Positions 8,515-17,026 of a stretch of 64,000 nucleotides of DNA are shown one piece after another. How positions within the stretch are numbered: position 1 is the stretch's first letter; every line of letters begins with the position of its first letter. This DNA is from Clostridium sulfidigenes (lineage in GTDB: Bacteria > Bacillota > Clostridia > Clostridiales > Clostridiaceae): contig NZ_JPMD01000001.1 of the NCBI RefSeq assembly GCF_000732635.1, forward strand, positions 124,001-188,000, in the 5' to 3' direction. The translations under genes and the position numbers were made by a program. The notes beneath the pieces are model-generated. The model was given only the letters and a program-made list of their open reading frames with translations. It had not been told where the DNA came from and searched no databases.

Positions 8515-9573
8515 TTAATTATTATTACACTTTCTTAAGCTTTGCATATACATTACAATGAGTTCATCTAAATATTGGCTAATTTCTAATCTTTTATCAT
8601 AATCAAAGTTATCTTCTACTGTCACACATACTTCATTTAAAACCTCTTGCATATCTTTAATTTTGTAATGAAGTTTAGACAACCTAGCATTATTTTTCTC
8701 TCCATTACTACAATTAATATTATTATAATTCTTTCCATGGAATTGCTCATGGATTTCTTCTAGAATACTCTCAACATTTCTATTTATACCATCAACGGAG
8801 TATACTTCTGTATCTGTGGTTATTTTAGTATCTATATCACTATATCTTATTGTAAAATTGCTAAATAATTGGTTTAGTATATCTAAAATCTCTTTTATAC
8901 TATTTTCATTATTTAAAACAATTAAAAATGAATCCATGTCATATCTTCCAATCCAATTTAATTTATTTAAAATTAACTCTTTAAACAGACTAGCTACATC
9001 TGCTACTATCTTTTCTTCTATATTTTTACCATATTTGTATCCGATGCTTTTTAAATAATCGATGGTTACTTTAATTATTGACATGGGATATCCGTGAATA
9101 ATGCAATTATTTATATCTACAGCTAATCTTTCATCGATATAGTCTCTATTATACAAACCTGAGGTTTTATCAATAATATTATTATCATTTATTTCATCAA
9201 TAATCTTACTTAAATTTGAATTATTACCTTTATCATAAAATATATTTCTGTCTTTTGATATATCCTTTAAAGTCTCTATAATATATGTTTTGCCATCTAC
9301 ATCCCAAGGTATGGCCATTATTAAAAAAAACTTGTTAGAAGTGTATTCTATCTTTATAAATATATCTTTTTTATTTAGTGCTCTCATGGAAATACAGTTA
9401 TTACATCTAGAATCTCTTTTCCAAAAATCATAGCATTTACGTTCACCACATTCAATTTCATTTTCTTTAGCAATCATTGAAGTCAAATTTATTGGGTCTA
9501 CAACTCTAATAACATCACTGATTTTACTTACTAGTTTCATTTCTCCCATTATTTTATTTAATAAGTTAATCAT
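8515..9573 (-). CDS. degenerate GGDEF-domain protein with Cys-rich PAS-like N-terminus
   Basis: The 352-aa protein has a PAS-like N-terminal region (about residues 15-115) with a cysteine cluster in CGERKCYDFWKRDSRCNNC, and a GGDEF-fold domain from about residue 135 (DKTSGLYNRDYIDERL). The active-site loop that should read RYGGDEF reads GRYDMDSF, so the acidic metal ligand and glycines are lost. Diguanylate cyclase activity is therefore unlikely. It may bind nucleotides or act as a regulator. AGGGGGA precedes the ATG on the minus strand. Its 3' end plus the REP hairpin is copied about 3.7 kb away at 12.1-12.2 kb. A short C-terminal tail of about 65 residues follows the GGDEF domain. Confidence 0.8.
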   Translation of the reverse strand: MINLLNKIMGEMKLVSKISDVIRVVDPINLTSMIAKENEIECGERKCYDFWKRDSRCNNCISMRALNKKDIFIKIEYTSNKFFLIMAIPWDVDGKTYIIETLKDISKDRNIFYDKGNNSNLSKIIDEINDNNIIDKTSGLYNRDYIDERLAVDINNCIIHGYPMSIIKVTIDYLKSIGYKYGKNIEEKIVADVASLFKELILNKLNWIGRYDMDSFLIVLNNENSIKEILDILNQLFSNFTIRYSDIDTKITTDTEVYSVDGINRNVESILEEIHEQFHGKNYNNINCSNGEKNNARLSKLHYKIKDMQEVLNEVCVTVEDNFDYDKRLEISQYLDELIVMYMQSLRKCNNN

Positions 9574-9628
9574 TGTATTTCCCCCTTAAACTTAATTTTA
9601 GTATATTTTATCACTGTTTACAAATAAA

Positions 9629-9653
9629 TGGAATGGGGTCAGACCCCCTTCCA
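9629..9653. repeat. REP-family palindrome
   Basis: GGGGTCAGACCCC at 9635-9647 is flanked by TGGAA and TTCCA arms, giving an imperfect 25-bp palindrome. It lies about 55 bp upstream of the GGDEF start codon on the divergent side, the only copy in the window placed at gene 5' ends. The rest of 9574-9886 shows no gene; AAGTTG and CAACTT arms near 9830-9862 form a small dyad. Confidence 0.85.
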
Positions 9654-9886
9654 CTTATATCCATGAACGTTGACTCTCCTGTTTCCTTTAGTTAAGGATA
9701 TACTATTAATAAAATATATAGATAAAGTCTATAATCATAATAAAATAAATATAGAAGATTATAGTAAAATGACCACAACAATAAAAATATTAACTGATAT
9801 GGAGTGATTTACCTATTAATAGTAAAATACAAGTTGGATGGATTATACATTCAACTTACACTTTTTACGAGAAGAGGGATGATTTA

Positions 9887-11272
9887 ATGGATGCACTTTT
9901 AAGCTTAAAGAATACTATTGAAGACTTTTCAGTGGAGTATGATATTATTTCTCAAGCTGATTTGTCAACTGAACTGAATGAAAGACAAATAAGAATTCTT
10001 ATGGGCATAAGTTCTGTTGACGAACAAATGAGATTAATCAACTGGAAATTAATGAGATTAATGAACAAATTGATAAATTAACAAACCATGCTGATGGTAT
10101 AGACTATTGGTAGCAGTTGGTAGTGGTGTCGTTGCAGGTCCATTGATTCTTTGTGGGTTGAAGATTTCTCCTTTGAAAGGGGAAAAGAGTGGAGTAATAA
10201 AACATTCAATGATTTTGCTATGAAAACAGCTAAAAAGCAAGGCTATCATAAGGATAGATTAGATGGGGCAATAAGTTTCTTTGAGGACAAGTTCAAGATT
10301 CCAAGTGACAATGTTTGGAAAGGTACTGGTGCTGGAATAAGCACAAAAAGTCATCACCTTGATGATTTAGCACATCATCCTAAACCTTTAGGGTTATTTT
10401 CTTCAATTCTTACACAGTTTTCAAAGACTGGATATTTTCAAAATAAAGATGGTTCGTTTATTAAGATGGCAGTATCCGAAGAAGGAGATTTAATAGGTGA
10501 AGATTTTCCCCAAAAGATATTTGCAGGTAGTATAAATTGGTTCCAGTAATATTAAATGAGGTTATTGTTCGAGGATTCTATTTTATTCGCCGCTTTAGTA
10601 TGCATTTAAAGAAAAGGGTAGTTTTGACAAAATCCAATGGAAGAACACGTTACCATGGAATAATCGCACTATTGTTAGAATACTCACCATTTCTGCAGGT
10701 ACATTTATAGCAATTGATATGGCTGATGCAGCTATCGTTCCCTTGTGAAATCTATACAAGAAATAATAGATAGGATTAAGAAAATAGGACAGTATACATT
10801 TTCTATAGAGGAGCGAAATCCTGGATTGCTTAGTGAAATATACTTGGAAACTCATGGTGAAAAGCGCAAAGAGCATGATAAGTCCATTGTTGCTCAAGAA
10901 AAAAGAGATGAAGATCAAGATAAAGATATTCTAGCTCAGGCTAAGAAAGGTTAGAACATGATAGACTGTTTGCTGAGCAAACAGATAAAGATACAGAATG
11001 TGAGAAAGCATTGGAACTTTTAAAAATAGAAAGTATATATTGTAAAAAACAACTTTCTTTATATACAGAGGAGTTGGATTCCAAGGAGAAAAAAGATGAA
11101 GAATTAATGCAATTAATCCAAAGACATGATGATGAAATAAAACAATTAAATGAAGAGATAGATTTACTAAAAGAATCTCTTGAAAATAAAACCAATAAAA
11201 TACTACGATTGTGTCAATTGCTATTGTTGTAATTTCATTAGTTTTTATTATCGTGCAATACTTTATATAGAA
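9887..11272 (+). pseudogene. multiply frameshifted remnant of a large hypothetical protein with a C-terminal coiled coil and membrane anchor
   Basis: Five pieces in different frames fit one ancestral gene. It starts at ATG 9887 after AGAGGGATGA (MDALLSLKNTIEDF), stops at 10081, resumes near 10150 (FSFERGKEWSNKTFNDFAMK through HHLDDLAHHPKPLGLF to 10549), then about 10556-10740 (KEKGSFDKIQWKNTLPWNN, AIDMADAAI) with internal stops, then 10745-10951 (EERNPGLLSEI and a charged KRDEDQDKD stretch), then 10951-11218 as coiled coil. A last frameshift near 11200 leads into a membrane helix (TIVSIAIVVISLVFIIVQYF) ending at TAG near 11270. From memory, similar long proteins of unknown function exist in Firmicutes. 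Their function is unknown. A large internal deletion seems likely between 10740 and 10750. Confidence 0.75.
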
Positions 11273-11319
11273 GAAGCGTATACATATATACAGGTTTAAC
11301 ATATAGAAAAAGTTAAGAG

Positions 11320-11625
11320 ATTAGCAAATTAAAGCTAGTCTCAAATGCTATGGGCATGATCCTAAGTTTTAATCATTATGAACAAAGCTCACTTAGGCAA
11401 AGCCTTCCTCCGCAAGGCCAAAGGGAGATGTGAACAGAACGTGAATACTGGTCTGATAGTCTGCAGAAATGGGACATTTTATGCGAAATAATAGGAAAAA
11501 ACTATTGTAAGGGTATCAGATAGGATAGGACTAGAAAGCAAGTCTAGAAATTTAAAGACCTCCAAGGTTATAAAAAAATTATGAATACCATAATGAAGCA
11601 TACAAATTAACAGGTTTTGTATGCG
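11320..11625 (+). other. noncoding stretch with RNA-like pairings, possible decayed mobile element
   Basis: No gene is present between the pseudogene and ssb. CCTAAGT (11361-11367) pairs with ACTTAGG (11391-11397). GCCTT (11402-11406) pairs with AAGGC (11414-11418). CTAGA (11530-11534) pairs with TCTAG (11543-11547), and GCATACAAA (11598-11606) pairs with TTTGTATGC (11616-11624). The purine-rich style with GTGAACAGAACGTGAA around 11430 resembles self-splicing intron domains, but neither a group II domain V nor a clear group I core was found. Confidence 0.35.
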
Positions 11626-11709
11626 TTTAAACTTATTTTAAATACATTGAATAAGATTGTATGTTCGTGTTAATAATTAAAACAAATTAACTTATGGAGG
11701 TAATGTTTT

Positions 11710-12048
11710 ATGAATAAAGTAACTTTAATTGGTAACGTAGTAAGGGAGCTAGAATTAAAAACTTATGATGGTTCAGAGGGGAAAGGAAGCTATACAAAGT
11801 TTACATTAGCTGTAAATGAATATAGACATAAAGATAAGGATAACAATGCTGTTTTTATTAATGTAGTTGCCTTTGGTAGGCAGGCAGAAATACTTGGCCA
11901 ATATGTGACAAAAGGCAGTAAGTTAGGTATTGAAGGAAAGATAAACACTGATAGTTATATTAATAGCAAGGGAGAAAAGAAATATGGCTTCGTAGTTACT
12001 TTAGAGAGATTTTATTTTCTAGATATTAAAAAGGAGAATATAAGTTAA
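11710..12048 (+). CDS. ssb: short single-stranded DNA-binding protein
   Basis: Binds single-stranded DNA through an OB fold. The ATG follows GGAGG by eight bases. MNKVTLIGNVVRELELK, FTLAVNEY, FINVVAFGRQAEILGQYVTKGSKLGIEGK and the TDSY strand are the standard SSB core. At 112 aa it is shorter than the housekeeping SSB (about 140-170 aa) and ends KKENIS without the acidic DDDIPF-type tip that recruits repair partners. That makes it an accessory SSB, of the kind found on phages, plasmids and integrated elements, which suits its degraded surroundings. A REP hairpin terminator follows at 12133. Confidence 0.92.
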   Translation: MNKVTLIGNVVRELELKTYDGSEGKGSYTKFTLAVNEYRHKDKDNNAVFINVVAFGRQAEILGQYVTKGSKLGIEGKINTDSYINSKGEKKYGFVVTLERFYFLDIKKENIS

Positions 12049-12132
12049 GGGTACGGGTCCTTTAATTAAGCTCTTTATAGCTTTATATTTATATAGTATC
12101 CTAGTGAAAAATTTTAATAGTTAAATATGACA

Positions 12133-12180
12133 TATAATCAGACCCCTTGTACTTTGTATCAGGGGTCTGATTATAATTTT
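12133..12180. repeat. REP-family palindrome and ssb terminator
   Basis: A perfect 15-bp inverted repeat (12133-12147 with 12161-12175), with CAGACCCC/GGGGTCTG half-sites and a T-rich tail, closely matches the hairpin at 8469-8510, including flanking bases (AGTTAAATATG upstream). Confidence 0.85.
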
Positions 12181-12225
12181 TAGTCATTACTACATTTTCT
12201 TAAGCTTAGCATATATATTTCAGTT
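12181..12225 (-). pseudogene. fragment of a second GGDEF-protein gene (last codons only)
   Basis: Read on the minus strand this gives EIYMLSLRKCSND, matching the C-terminus VMYMQSLRKCNNN of the protein at 8515-9573. The match continues through the REP hairpin next to it, so a segment of roughly 110 bp (about 12110-12225) is a diverged copy of about 8447-8560. The rest of the gene is absent. The break point lies near 12225-12297, before the truncated SPFH gene. Confidence 0.75.
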
Positions 12226-12285
12226 AGATTCTATGCTGAGGCGCTAGCATGAAAGAGATTATAATAGAAACATAAAAATATATAG

Positions 12286-13230
12286 ATAAATCCCTTAATT
12301 AATATTCCCTTTGGAGGTAAAACACCATTTTCGGCTGAAGTGTTTTTTATAAACAATACTGCAAAATTAGATATTTTATGGGGAACTACAGACCCAATTA
12401 GTTTGATTGATCCTAAATATGCAGTTAGATTGAGGGTGCGTGCTTTTGGTCAATTTGCAATTAAAATTTCTGACTACCGTGTTTTTTTAACAGAACTAAT
12501 TGGAGCTTTAGGAGATAGTCAAATTGTAAAATATGATCTTGTAATTAAATATTTTAAAGGAATTATAGTAACCAAGATTAAGACTATTATTTCCGATATA
12601 ATTATTAATCAGAAAATTTCTGTACTGGAGATAACACCACGTTTAGAAGAGATTTCAGAGATTGTCAAGAATCGTATTTTCATGGAATTTGAACGTTTTG
12701 GAATTGAAGTTGTGAATTTTTACATATCCTCAATCAATTTTCCAGAGGAAGACTTTAACACAATCAATACAATTCTTGAGGAAAAAGCTGCTTTCGATAT
12801 CATTGGTGATAACCGTTATAATGTTAAGAGATCCTTTGATGTGATGCAATCAGCAGCTGATAATGAAGGTGGAGGAAATTTAGCTACTGCAGGTATTGGA
12901 CTTGGACTTGGAGCTGGAGCAGGTATAGCTGTTGGAAATAATTTTGCAACTGCTGCTAGTAGTGTAACAAATACTCCTGCCAAAACAGTAACTTGCCAAA
13001 AGTGTGGAACAGAAAATTCAGAAGGAGCTAAGTTTTGTTCAGGTTGCGGAAATAAGGTAGCAACTGCAAAAATTGAGTGTTATTCATGCAAAGCATTAGT
13101 GGATGATAATATGAAATTTTGTCCAAACTGTGGGTCTTCTATGTTGAAAAAAACTTGTACAAATTGTCATACAGAGAATTTACCAGGAACCAAGTTCTGT
13201 TCAGAATGTGGTACTAAATTGGAGGGGTAA
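12286..13230 (+). pseudogene. 5'-truncated SPFH/virion-core-like protein with zinc ribbons
   Basis: Recognisable homology starts at about 12298 (NIPFGGKTPFSAEVFF), which in full-length relatives is about 80-100 residues into the protein. The N-terminus and ribosome site are missing. GTG 12340 is in frame but is an internal Val codon without a ribosome site. The remaining part has the SPFH core (WGTTDPISLIDPKYAVRLRVRAFGQFA), a Gly/Ala-rich hydrophobic stretch, and three CxxC-CxxC zinc ribbons (CQKCGTENS...CSGCG, CYSCKALV...CPNCG, CTNCHTENL...CSECG). It is of the YdjI-like family. It may be silent, or expressed by read-through as a fragment. The membrane protein gene follows two bases after its stop. 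Confidence 0.7.
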
Positions 13231-13232
13231 TT

Positions 13233-13973
13233 GTGAAGAATGATAAACTTTCATCAGCGGATTTGATGAAAATTTTAGGATGTTTTATTTTTGATATTGG
13301 AATAACATTAGCTTATTTTCAAATATTTGGCTTGTTCCTTATTATCGCACCTATTAAATCTATGTTAATACTTTTTGTTCTACTTATGGGATTATTAATT
13401 TTAAATGGAGCAATTATTTATCCTAGTATGATATTTAGAACTATAGGAATACCTTATACAGCAGGAACTGTGACCTTATGTATATTATATGCTATTATAT
13501 CAAATGCTATTTCAATTTTTCTAATACCAGGAACTATCATTGGGTATGTGGTATGGGAATTAATCATTTTTGTAATCTTTATAATTATATTTTCAGTAAT
13601 TGGAGCTTTTTCAAAGACCACTTCTGAAGAGGCATATAAAGCTGAAAAGGAACAAACTGAAAAAACACTTATAATGTTACAGTTATTAGAAGTAGAGAAT
13701 GCACTTAATAGTAAAGAGAATCAAGAGGAAATTATGAAATGCCGCAGTCTTTTTAATGCATTGAAGGAACGCATTAAAGCTTCTACACCTTTTGGTAGAA
13801 TTAGTGGTAATAATGCAGTTTTTCAAGTGGAAAACCAAATTAAAGAGAATTTAGTATCAATAAAGTTAGGTTTTCAAGAGGACTTAACTGATAAAACCTT
13901 GGCAGAACTTGAAAGATTACTTGAAGATACGCGAAGACTTGTTATGAATAGAGAAACTTTAAATATTAAATAG
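13233..13973 (+). CDS. integral membrane protein of unknown function with cytoplasmic C-terminal helices
   Basis: I do not recognise the family. The GTG start follows GGAGGGG, which overlaps the last codons of the SPFH gene, so the two were translationally coupled. The 246-aa protein has four hydrophobic helices in residues about 10-130, two of them separated by the short YPSMIFRTIGIPYTAG loop, followed by a charged helical C-terminal half (about 135-246) rich in Glu and Lys. Its position between zinc-ribbon SPFH and TM2 genes suggests a membrane-quality or envelope-stress module, but this is inference. The reading frame is intact. Confidence 0.65.
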   Translation: MKNDKLSSADLMKILGCFIFDIGITLAYFQIFGLFLIIAPIKSMLILFVLLMGLLILNGAIIYPSMIFRTIGIPYTAGTVTLCILYAIISNAISIFLIPGTIIGYVVWELIIFVIFIIIFSVIGAFSKTTSEEAYKAEKEQTEKTLIMLQLLEVENALNSKENQEEIMKCRSLFNALKERIKASTPFGRISGNNAVFQVENQIKENLVSIKLGFQEDLTDKTLAELERLLEDTRRLVMNRETLNIK

Positions 13974-14024
13974 ATTTATAAAATAATATTTTAGTATACT
14001 ACAAATAAAAAGGGAGAGATTAAA

Positions 14025-14414
14025 ATGAATGAAAGACAATGTCAAACTTGTGGAGCAGCAATTGATTTAAATGCAACTGAATGTAAATATTGTGGGGAAT
14101 CAATAGCTGTTCAACAACCACAACAATATCAGCAACCGCAGTATCAGTAGCAACAATATCAACAAACACAGTATCAACAACCTATGTATGCTCAACCACC
14201 AGTTCCAAGCAAAAGCAAAATTGCAGCTGGAATACTTGCAATCCTACTTGGAGGCTTAGGAATACATAAGTTTTATTTAGGTAAAATCGGAATGGGAATA
14301 TTATACATATTGTTTTGCTGGACATATATACCAGCTATAATTGGTGTTGTTGAAGGAATAATATATCTAACTGCAAGTGATGAAAAGTTTTATTATAAGT
14401 ATGATAAGCATTAA
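14025..14414 (+). pseudogene. zinc-ribbon/TM2-domain protein interrupted by an in-frame amber codon
   Basis: GGGAGAG precedes ATG 14025. The frame encodes an N-terminal zinc ribbon (CQTCGAAIDLNATECKYCG), a Gln/Tyr-rich linker of repeated QQYQQPQYQ units, and after a TAG at 14148-14150 continues in the same frame to a TM2 domain (GILAILLGGLGIHKFYLGKIG then a second helix) ending at 14414. A single C-to-T change of CAG to TAG within the repeat explains it. Without the stop the protein would be about 129 aa, normal for this family. Suppression or restart at ATG 14184 could still give the membrane part. It is listed as a pseudogene on balance. Confidence 0.7.
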
Positions 14415-14429
14415 ATAATTGGGATAAAA

Positions 14430-14460
14430 CACCATGGGGTCAGACCCCATTACATTTTTT
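14430..14460. repeat. REP-family palindrome with T-tail
   Basis: ATGGGGTCAGACCCCAT at 14434-14450 is a perfect palindrome around a central A, preceded by ACACC and followed by TACATTTTTT. The TTAC at 14450-14453 is the GTAA tetranucleotide on the opposite strand. It follows the TM2 gene and can serve as its terminator. Confidence 0.9.
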
Positions 14461-14620
14461 GTAATAGAATATTTATTAACAAATATTAATATATTTGAAA
14501 AGATAGATTATTATTTATGGAGAATTTAAATGCATATCAAAATTATGTTATCAATCTCGAGGCAATTCAAACCTCTTGCAATGACCCCTGGGAATGTGAA
14601 CAAATTATAGAAAGGTAGGT

Positions 14621-15736
14621 ATGGTTATGAAAATACTTGTTACAGGCGCAAATGGTTTTGTAGGTAAAAACCTTATAGCAGAGCTTAATAATAGGGGTTA
14701 TAATCACATATATAAATTTGACATAGATACGGACACAACACTATTAGATGAGTTTACTAAAAACTGTGGATTTGTATTTCACCTTGCGGGAGTAAATAGA
14801 CCTAAAGATGAAAAAGATTTTATGGAAGGGAATTTTGGATTTACCTCAGAGCTTTTAGAACTTTTGAAGAAGCATAATAATAAATCTTCCATATTAATTA
14901 CTTCTTCTATTCAAGCTGAAAGAGATAACTCTTATGGAAATAGTAAAAGAGCTGGTGAAGAATTGTTATTCAACTATAGCAAGGAAACAGGAGCCAAAGT
15001 TTTAGTATATAGATTACCTAATCTTTTTGGGAAGTGGAGCAGACCAAATTATAATACAGTAGTAGCTACTTATTGTCATAACATATCGAGAGGCTTAGAC
15101 ATACAGATAAATAATGAAGATGCAGAACTTACATTATGCTATATAGATGATGTTTTGGATGAGTTTATAAGAGCTCTTGAAGGTAATGAAACTAAAAATG
15201 GTGATTACTGTTGTGTTCCAGTAACTCATAAAATTAAATTAGGGGATTTAGCAGATAGAATAAGAAGCTTTAATGAAAGTAGAAAAGAATTAAGTGTTCC
15301 TAATATGGAGGATTTACTAACTAAAAAACTTTATAGCACATATTTAAGCTTTCTGCCAGAAGATGAATTTTCTTATGATTTAAAAATGAACTGTGATAAC
15401 AGAGGATCTTTTACTGAATTTATTAGAACCCCAGAGAGAGGTCAAGTTTCAGTAAATGTAGCAAAGCCAGGAATAACAAAAGGAAATCACTGGCACCATA
15501 CTAAGAATGAAAAGTTCCTGGTAGTAAGTGGTACTGGACTTATTCGTTTTAGAAAAATAGGTTCAGATGAAATTATAGAATACAAAGTAAGTGGAGAAAA
15601 GTTTCAAGTGGTAGATATACCAACAGGATATACTCACTCTATAGTAAATATCGGAAACACTGATATGGTTACTGTAATGTGGGCAAGTGAAGCCTTTAAT
15701 CCTGAGAAACCAGATACTTATTTTTTGGAGGTATAA
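14621..15736 (+). CDS. capF: CapF-type bifunctional epimerase/reductase for UDP-L-FucNAc
   Basis: CapF takes the CapE product and, with its cupin and NADPH-dependent reductase domains, makes UDP-2-acetamido-2,6-dideoxy-L-talose. The N-terminal Rossmann domain has TGANGFVGKNL, LAGVNRP, the Ser-Tyr-Lys triad (ITSSIQAE, SYGNSKRAGE) and LPNLFGKW. The cupin from about residue 250 has RGSFTEF, KGNHWHHTKNEKFLVVSG and PTGYTHSIVNIG. The 371-aa length is right for CapF. Start is ATG 14621 or 14627; GAAAGG and TAGGT upstream do not decide. CapG follows two bases later and CapE lies at 20519, which completes the pathway. Confidence 0.93.
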   Translation: MVMKILVTGANGFVGKNLIAELNNRGYNHIYKFDIDTDTTLLDEFTKNCGFVFHLAGVNRPKDEKDFMEGNFGFTSELLELLKKHNNKSSILITSSIQAERDNSYGNSKRAGEELLFNYSKETGAKVLVYRLPNLFGKWSRPNYNTVVATYCHNISRGLDIQINNEDAELTLCYIDDVLDEFIRALEGNETKNGDYCCVPVTHKIKLGDLADRIRSFNESRKELSVPNMEDLLTKKLYSTYLSFLPEDEFSYDLKMNCDNRGSFTEFIRTPERGQVSVNVAKPGITKGNHWHHTKNEKFLVVSGTGLIRFRKIGSDEIIEYKVSGEKFQVVDIPTGYTHSIVNIGNTDMVTVMWASEAFNPEKPDTYFLEV

Positions 15737-15738
15737 AA

Positions 15739-16875
15739 ATGAGGAAGCTTAAAGTAATGACAGTAGTTGGTACAAGACCAGAAATAATAAGGTTGTCAGC
15801 TGTTATAAAAAAATTAGAAGAATCAGAAGCTATCGAACATATTTTGGTTCATACTGGCCAAAATTATGATTATGAATTAAATGAAGTGTTTTTTAAAGAT
15901 TTTAAATTGAAAACCCCAGATTATTTCCTAAAAGCGGCTACTGGAACAGCAGTAGAAACCATAGGGAATATACTTGTTAAAATAGATCCAATAATGGAAG
16001 AAGTAAAACCAGAGGCTTTCTTAGTACTAGGAGATACAAACAGTTGTCTTACAGCTATAGCAGCCAAGAGAAGACATATTCCAATATTCCATATGGAAGC
16101 AGGAAATAGGTGCTTTGATCAAAGAGTGCCGGAAGAGACTAATAGAAAAATAGTAGATCATACTTCAGATATAAATTTAACTTATAGTGATATTGCAAGA
16201 GAATATTTACTAAGAGAAGGCTTTCCCTCTGACAGAGTAATTAAGACAGGAAGTCCAATGTTTGAAGTAATTAACTCAAGAAGAGAAGATATAGAAAAAT
16301 CAGATGTATTAGAAAGATTAAATTTGAAACAAGGACAATACTTTGTAGTATCAGCTCATAGAGAAGAAAATATAAGCTCTGAAGTGAACTTCTTAAATTT
16401 AGTTGAGAGTTTAAATGCAGTGGCAGAAAAATATAATATGCCAATAATAGTAAGTACACATCCTAGAACTAGAAAGATGTTAGATTCAAAGGGAATTGAA
16501 TTCAATTCTTTAATATCACTTATGAAACCACTTGGATTTAATGATTATGTGAAGCTTCAAACAAAAGCTAAAGCGGTATTAAGTGATAGTGGAACAATAA
16601 GTGAAGAATCTTCAATTTTAGGGTTTAGAGCACTTAATATAAGACAAGCTCATGAAAGACCAGAGGCAATGGAAGAAGCATCAGTAATGATGGTAGGGCT
16701 TGAAAAAGAGAGAATATTACAAGGCTTAGAGATACTAGAAAGTCAAGAAGTAGGAACTTTAAGAAGAGTAGCAGATTATAGCATGCCTAATGTGTCTGAT
16801 AAAGTATTGAGGATAATATTATCTTATACAGACTATGTAAATAGAGTAGTTTGGGTAAAATACAAAAAATTGTAA
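15739..16875 (+). CDS. capG: CapG-type UDP-HexNAc 2-epimerase (non-hydrolysing)
   Basis: Inverts C2 of the CapF product to give UDP-N-acetyl-L-fucosamine. The 378-aa sequence has the 2-epimerase signatures VVGTRPEIIRLS, HTGQNYDYELNEVFF, VLGDTNSCL, IFHMEAGNRCFDQRVPEETNR, SAHREENI, STHPRTRKML and LSDSGTISEES. TGGAGG in the end of capF precedes the ATG. The FDQRVPEETNR form is typical of FnlC/CapG rather than WecB (which reads EETNRRL after R-T-G), so the L-fucosamine role is favoured. Its stop codon lies inside a TTGTAACAAGG stretch that looks like a decayed REP flank. Confidence 0.9.
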   Translation: MRKLKVMTVVGTRPEIIRLSAVIKKLEESEAIEHILVHTGQNYDYELNEVFFKDFKLKTPDYFLKAATGTAVETIGNILVKIDPIMEEVKPEAFLVLGDTNSCLTAIAAKRRHIPIFHMEAGNRCFDQRVPEETNRKIVDHTSDINLTYSDIAREYLLREGFPSDRVIKTGSPMFEVINSRREDIEKSDVLERLNLKQGQYFVVSAHREENISSEVNFLNLVESLNAVAEKYNMPIIVSTHPRTRKMLDSKGIEFNSLISLMKPLGFNDYVKLQTKAKAVLSDSGTISEESSILGFRALNIRQAHERPEAMEEASVMMVGLEKERILQGLEILESQEVGTLRRVADYSMPNVSDKVLRIILSYTDYVNRVVWVKYKKL

Positions 16876-16889
16876 CAAGGTAAAAATTT

Positions 16890-16950
16890 GTAACGGGGTC
16901 TGACCCCATTCCATAAAATGGGATGGGGTCAGACCCTGTTTCATTTTATG
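16890..16950. repeat. paired inverted REP unit (BIME-like)
   Basis: GTAA (16890-16893), C, then GGGGTCTGACCCC (16895-16907) is followed by ATTCCATAAAATGGGAT and a second palindrome GGGGTCAGACCC at 16925-16936. The two copies are inverted and together fold into one hairpin of about 21 bp. Nearly the same roughly 60-bp unit occurs at 31814-31870. Confidence 0.9.
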
Positions 16951-17026
16951 GAAAATATCTTTTTATTGTAATTTTAATAAAAATTCAACATATATTATAT
17001 TATATCAAAATAATTTGGGGGGGAGT

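Noticed and set aside
10931..11302. Minus-strand frames of 84-123 codons opposite the coiled-coil part of the pseudogene
   Set aside because: Hydrophobic shadow of Lys/Glu-rich codons. No ribosome site.
11320..11625. Group I or group II intron
   Set aside because: No domain V hairpin and no clear P7/S-R core were found. Kept only as an RNA-like region.
14517..14618. 33-codon frame (MENLNAYQNYVINLEAIQ) just before capF
   Set aside because: No ribosome site, ends three bases before capF, and sits in AT-rich DNA. It may be a chance frame or a remnant.
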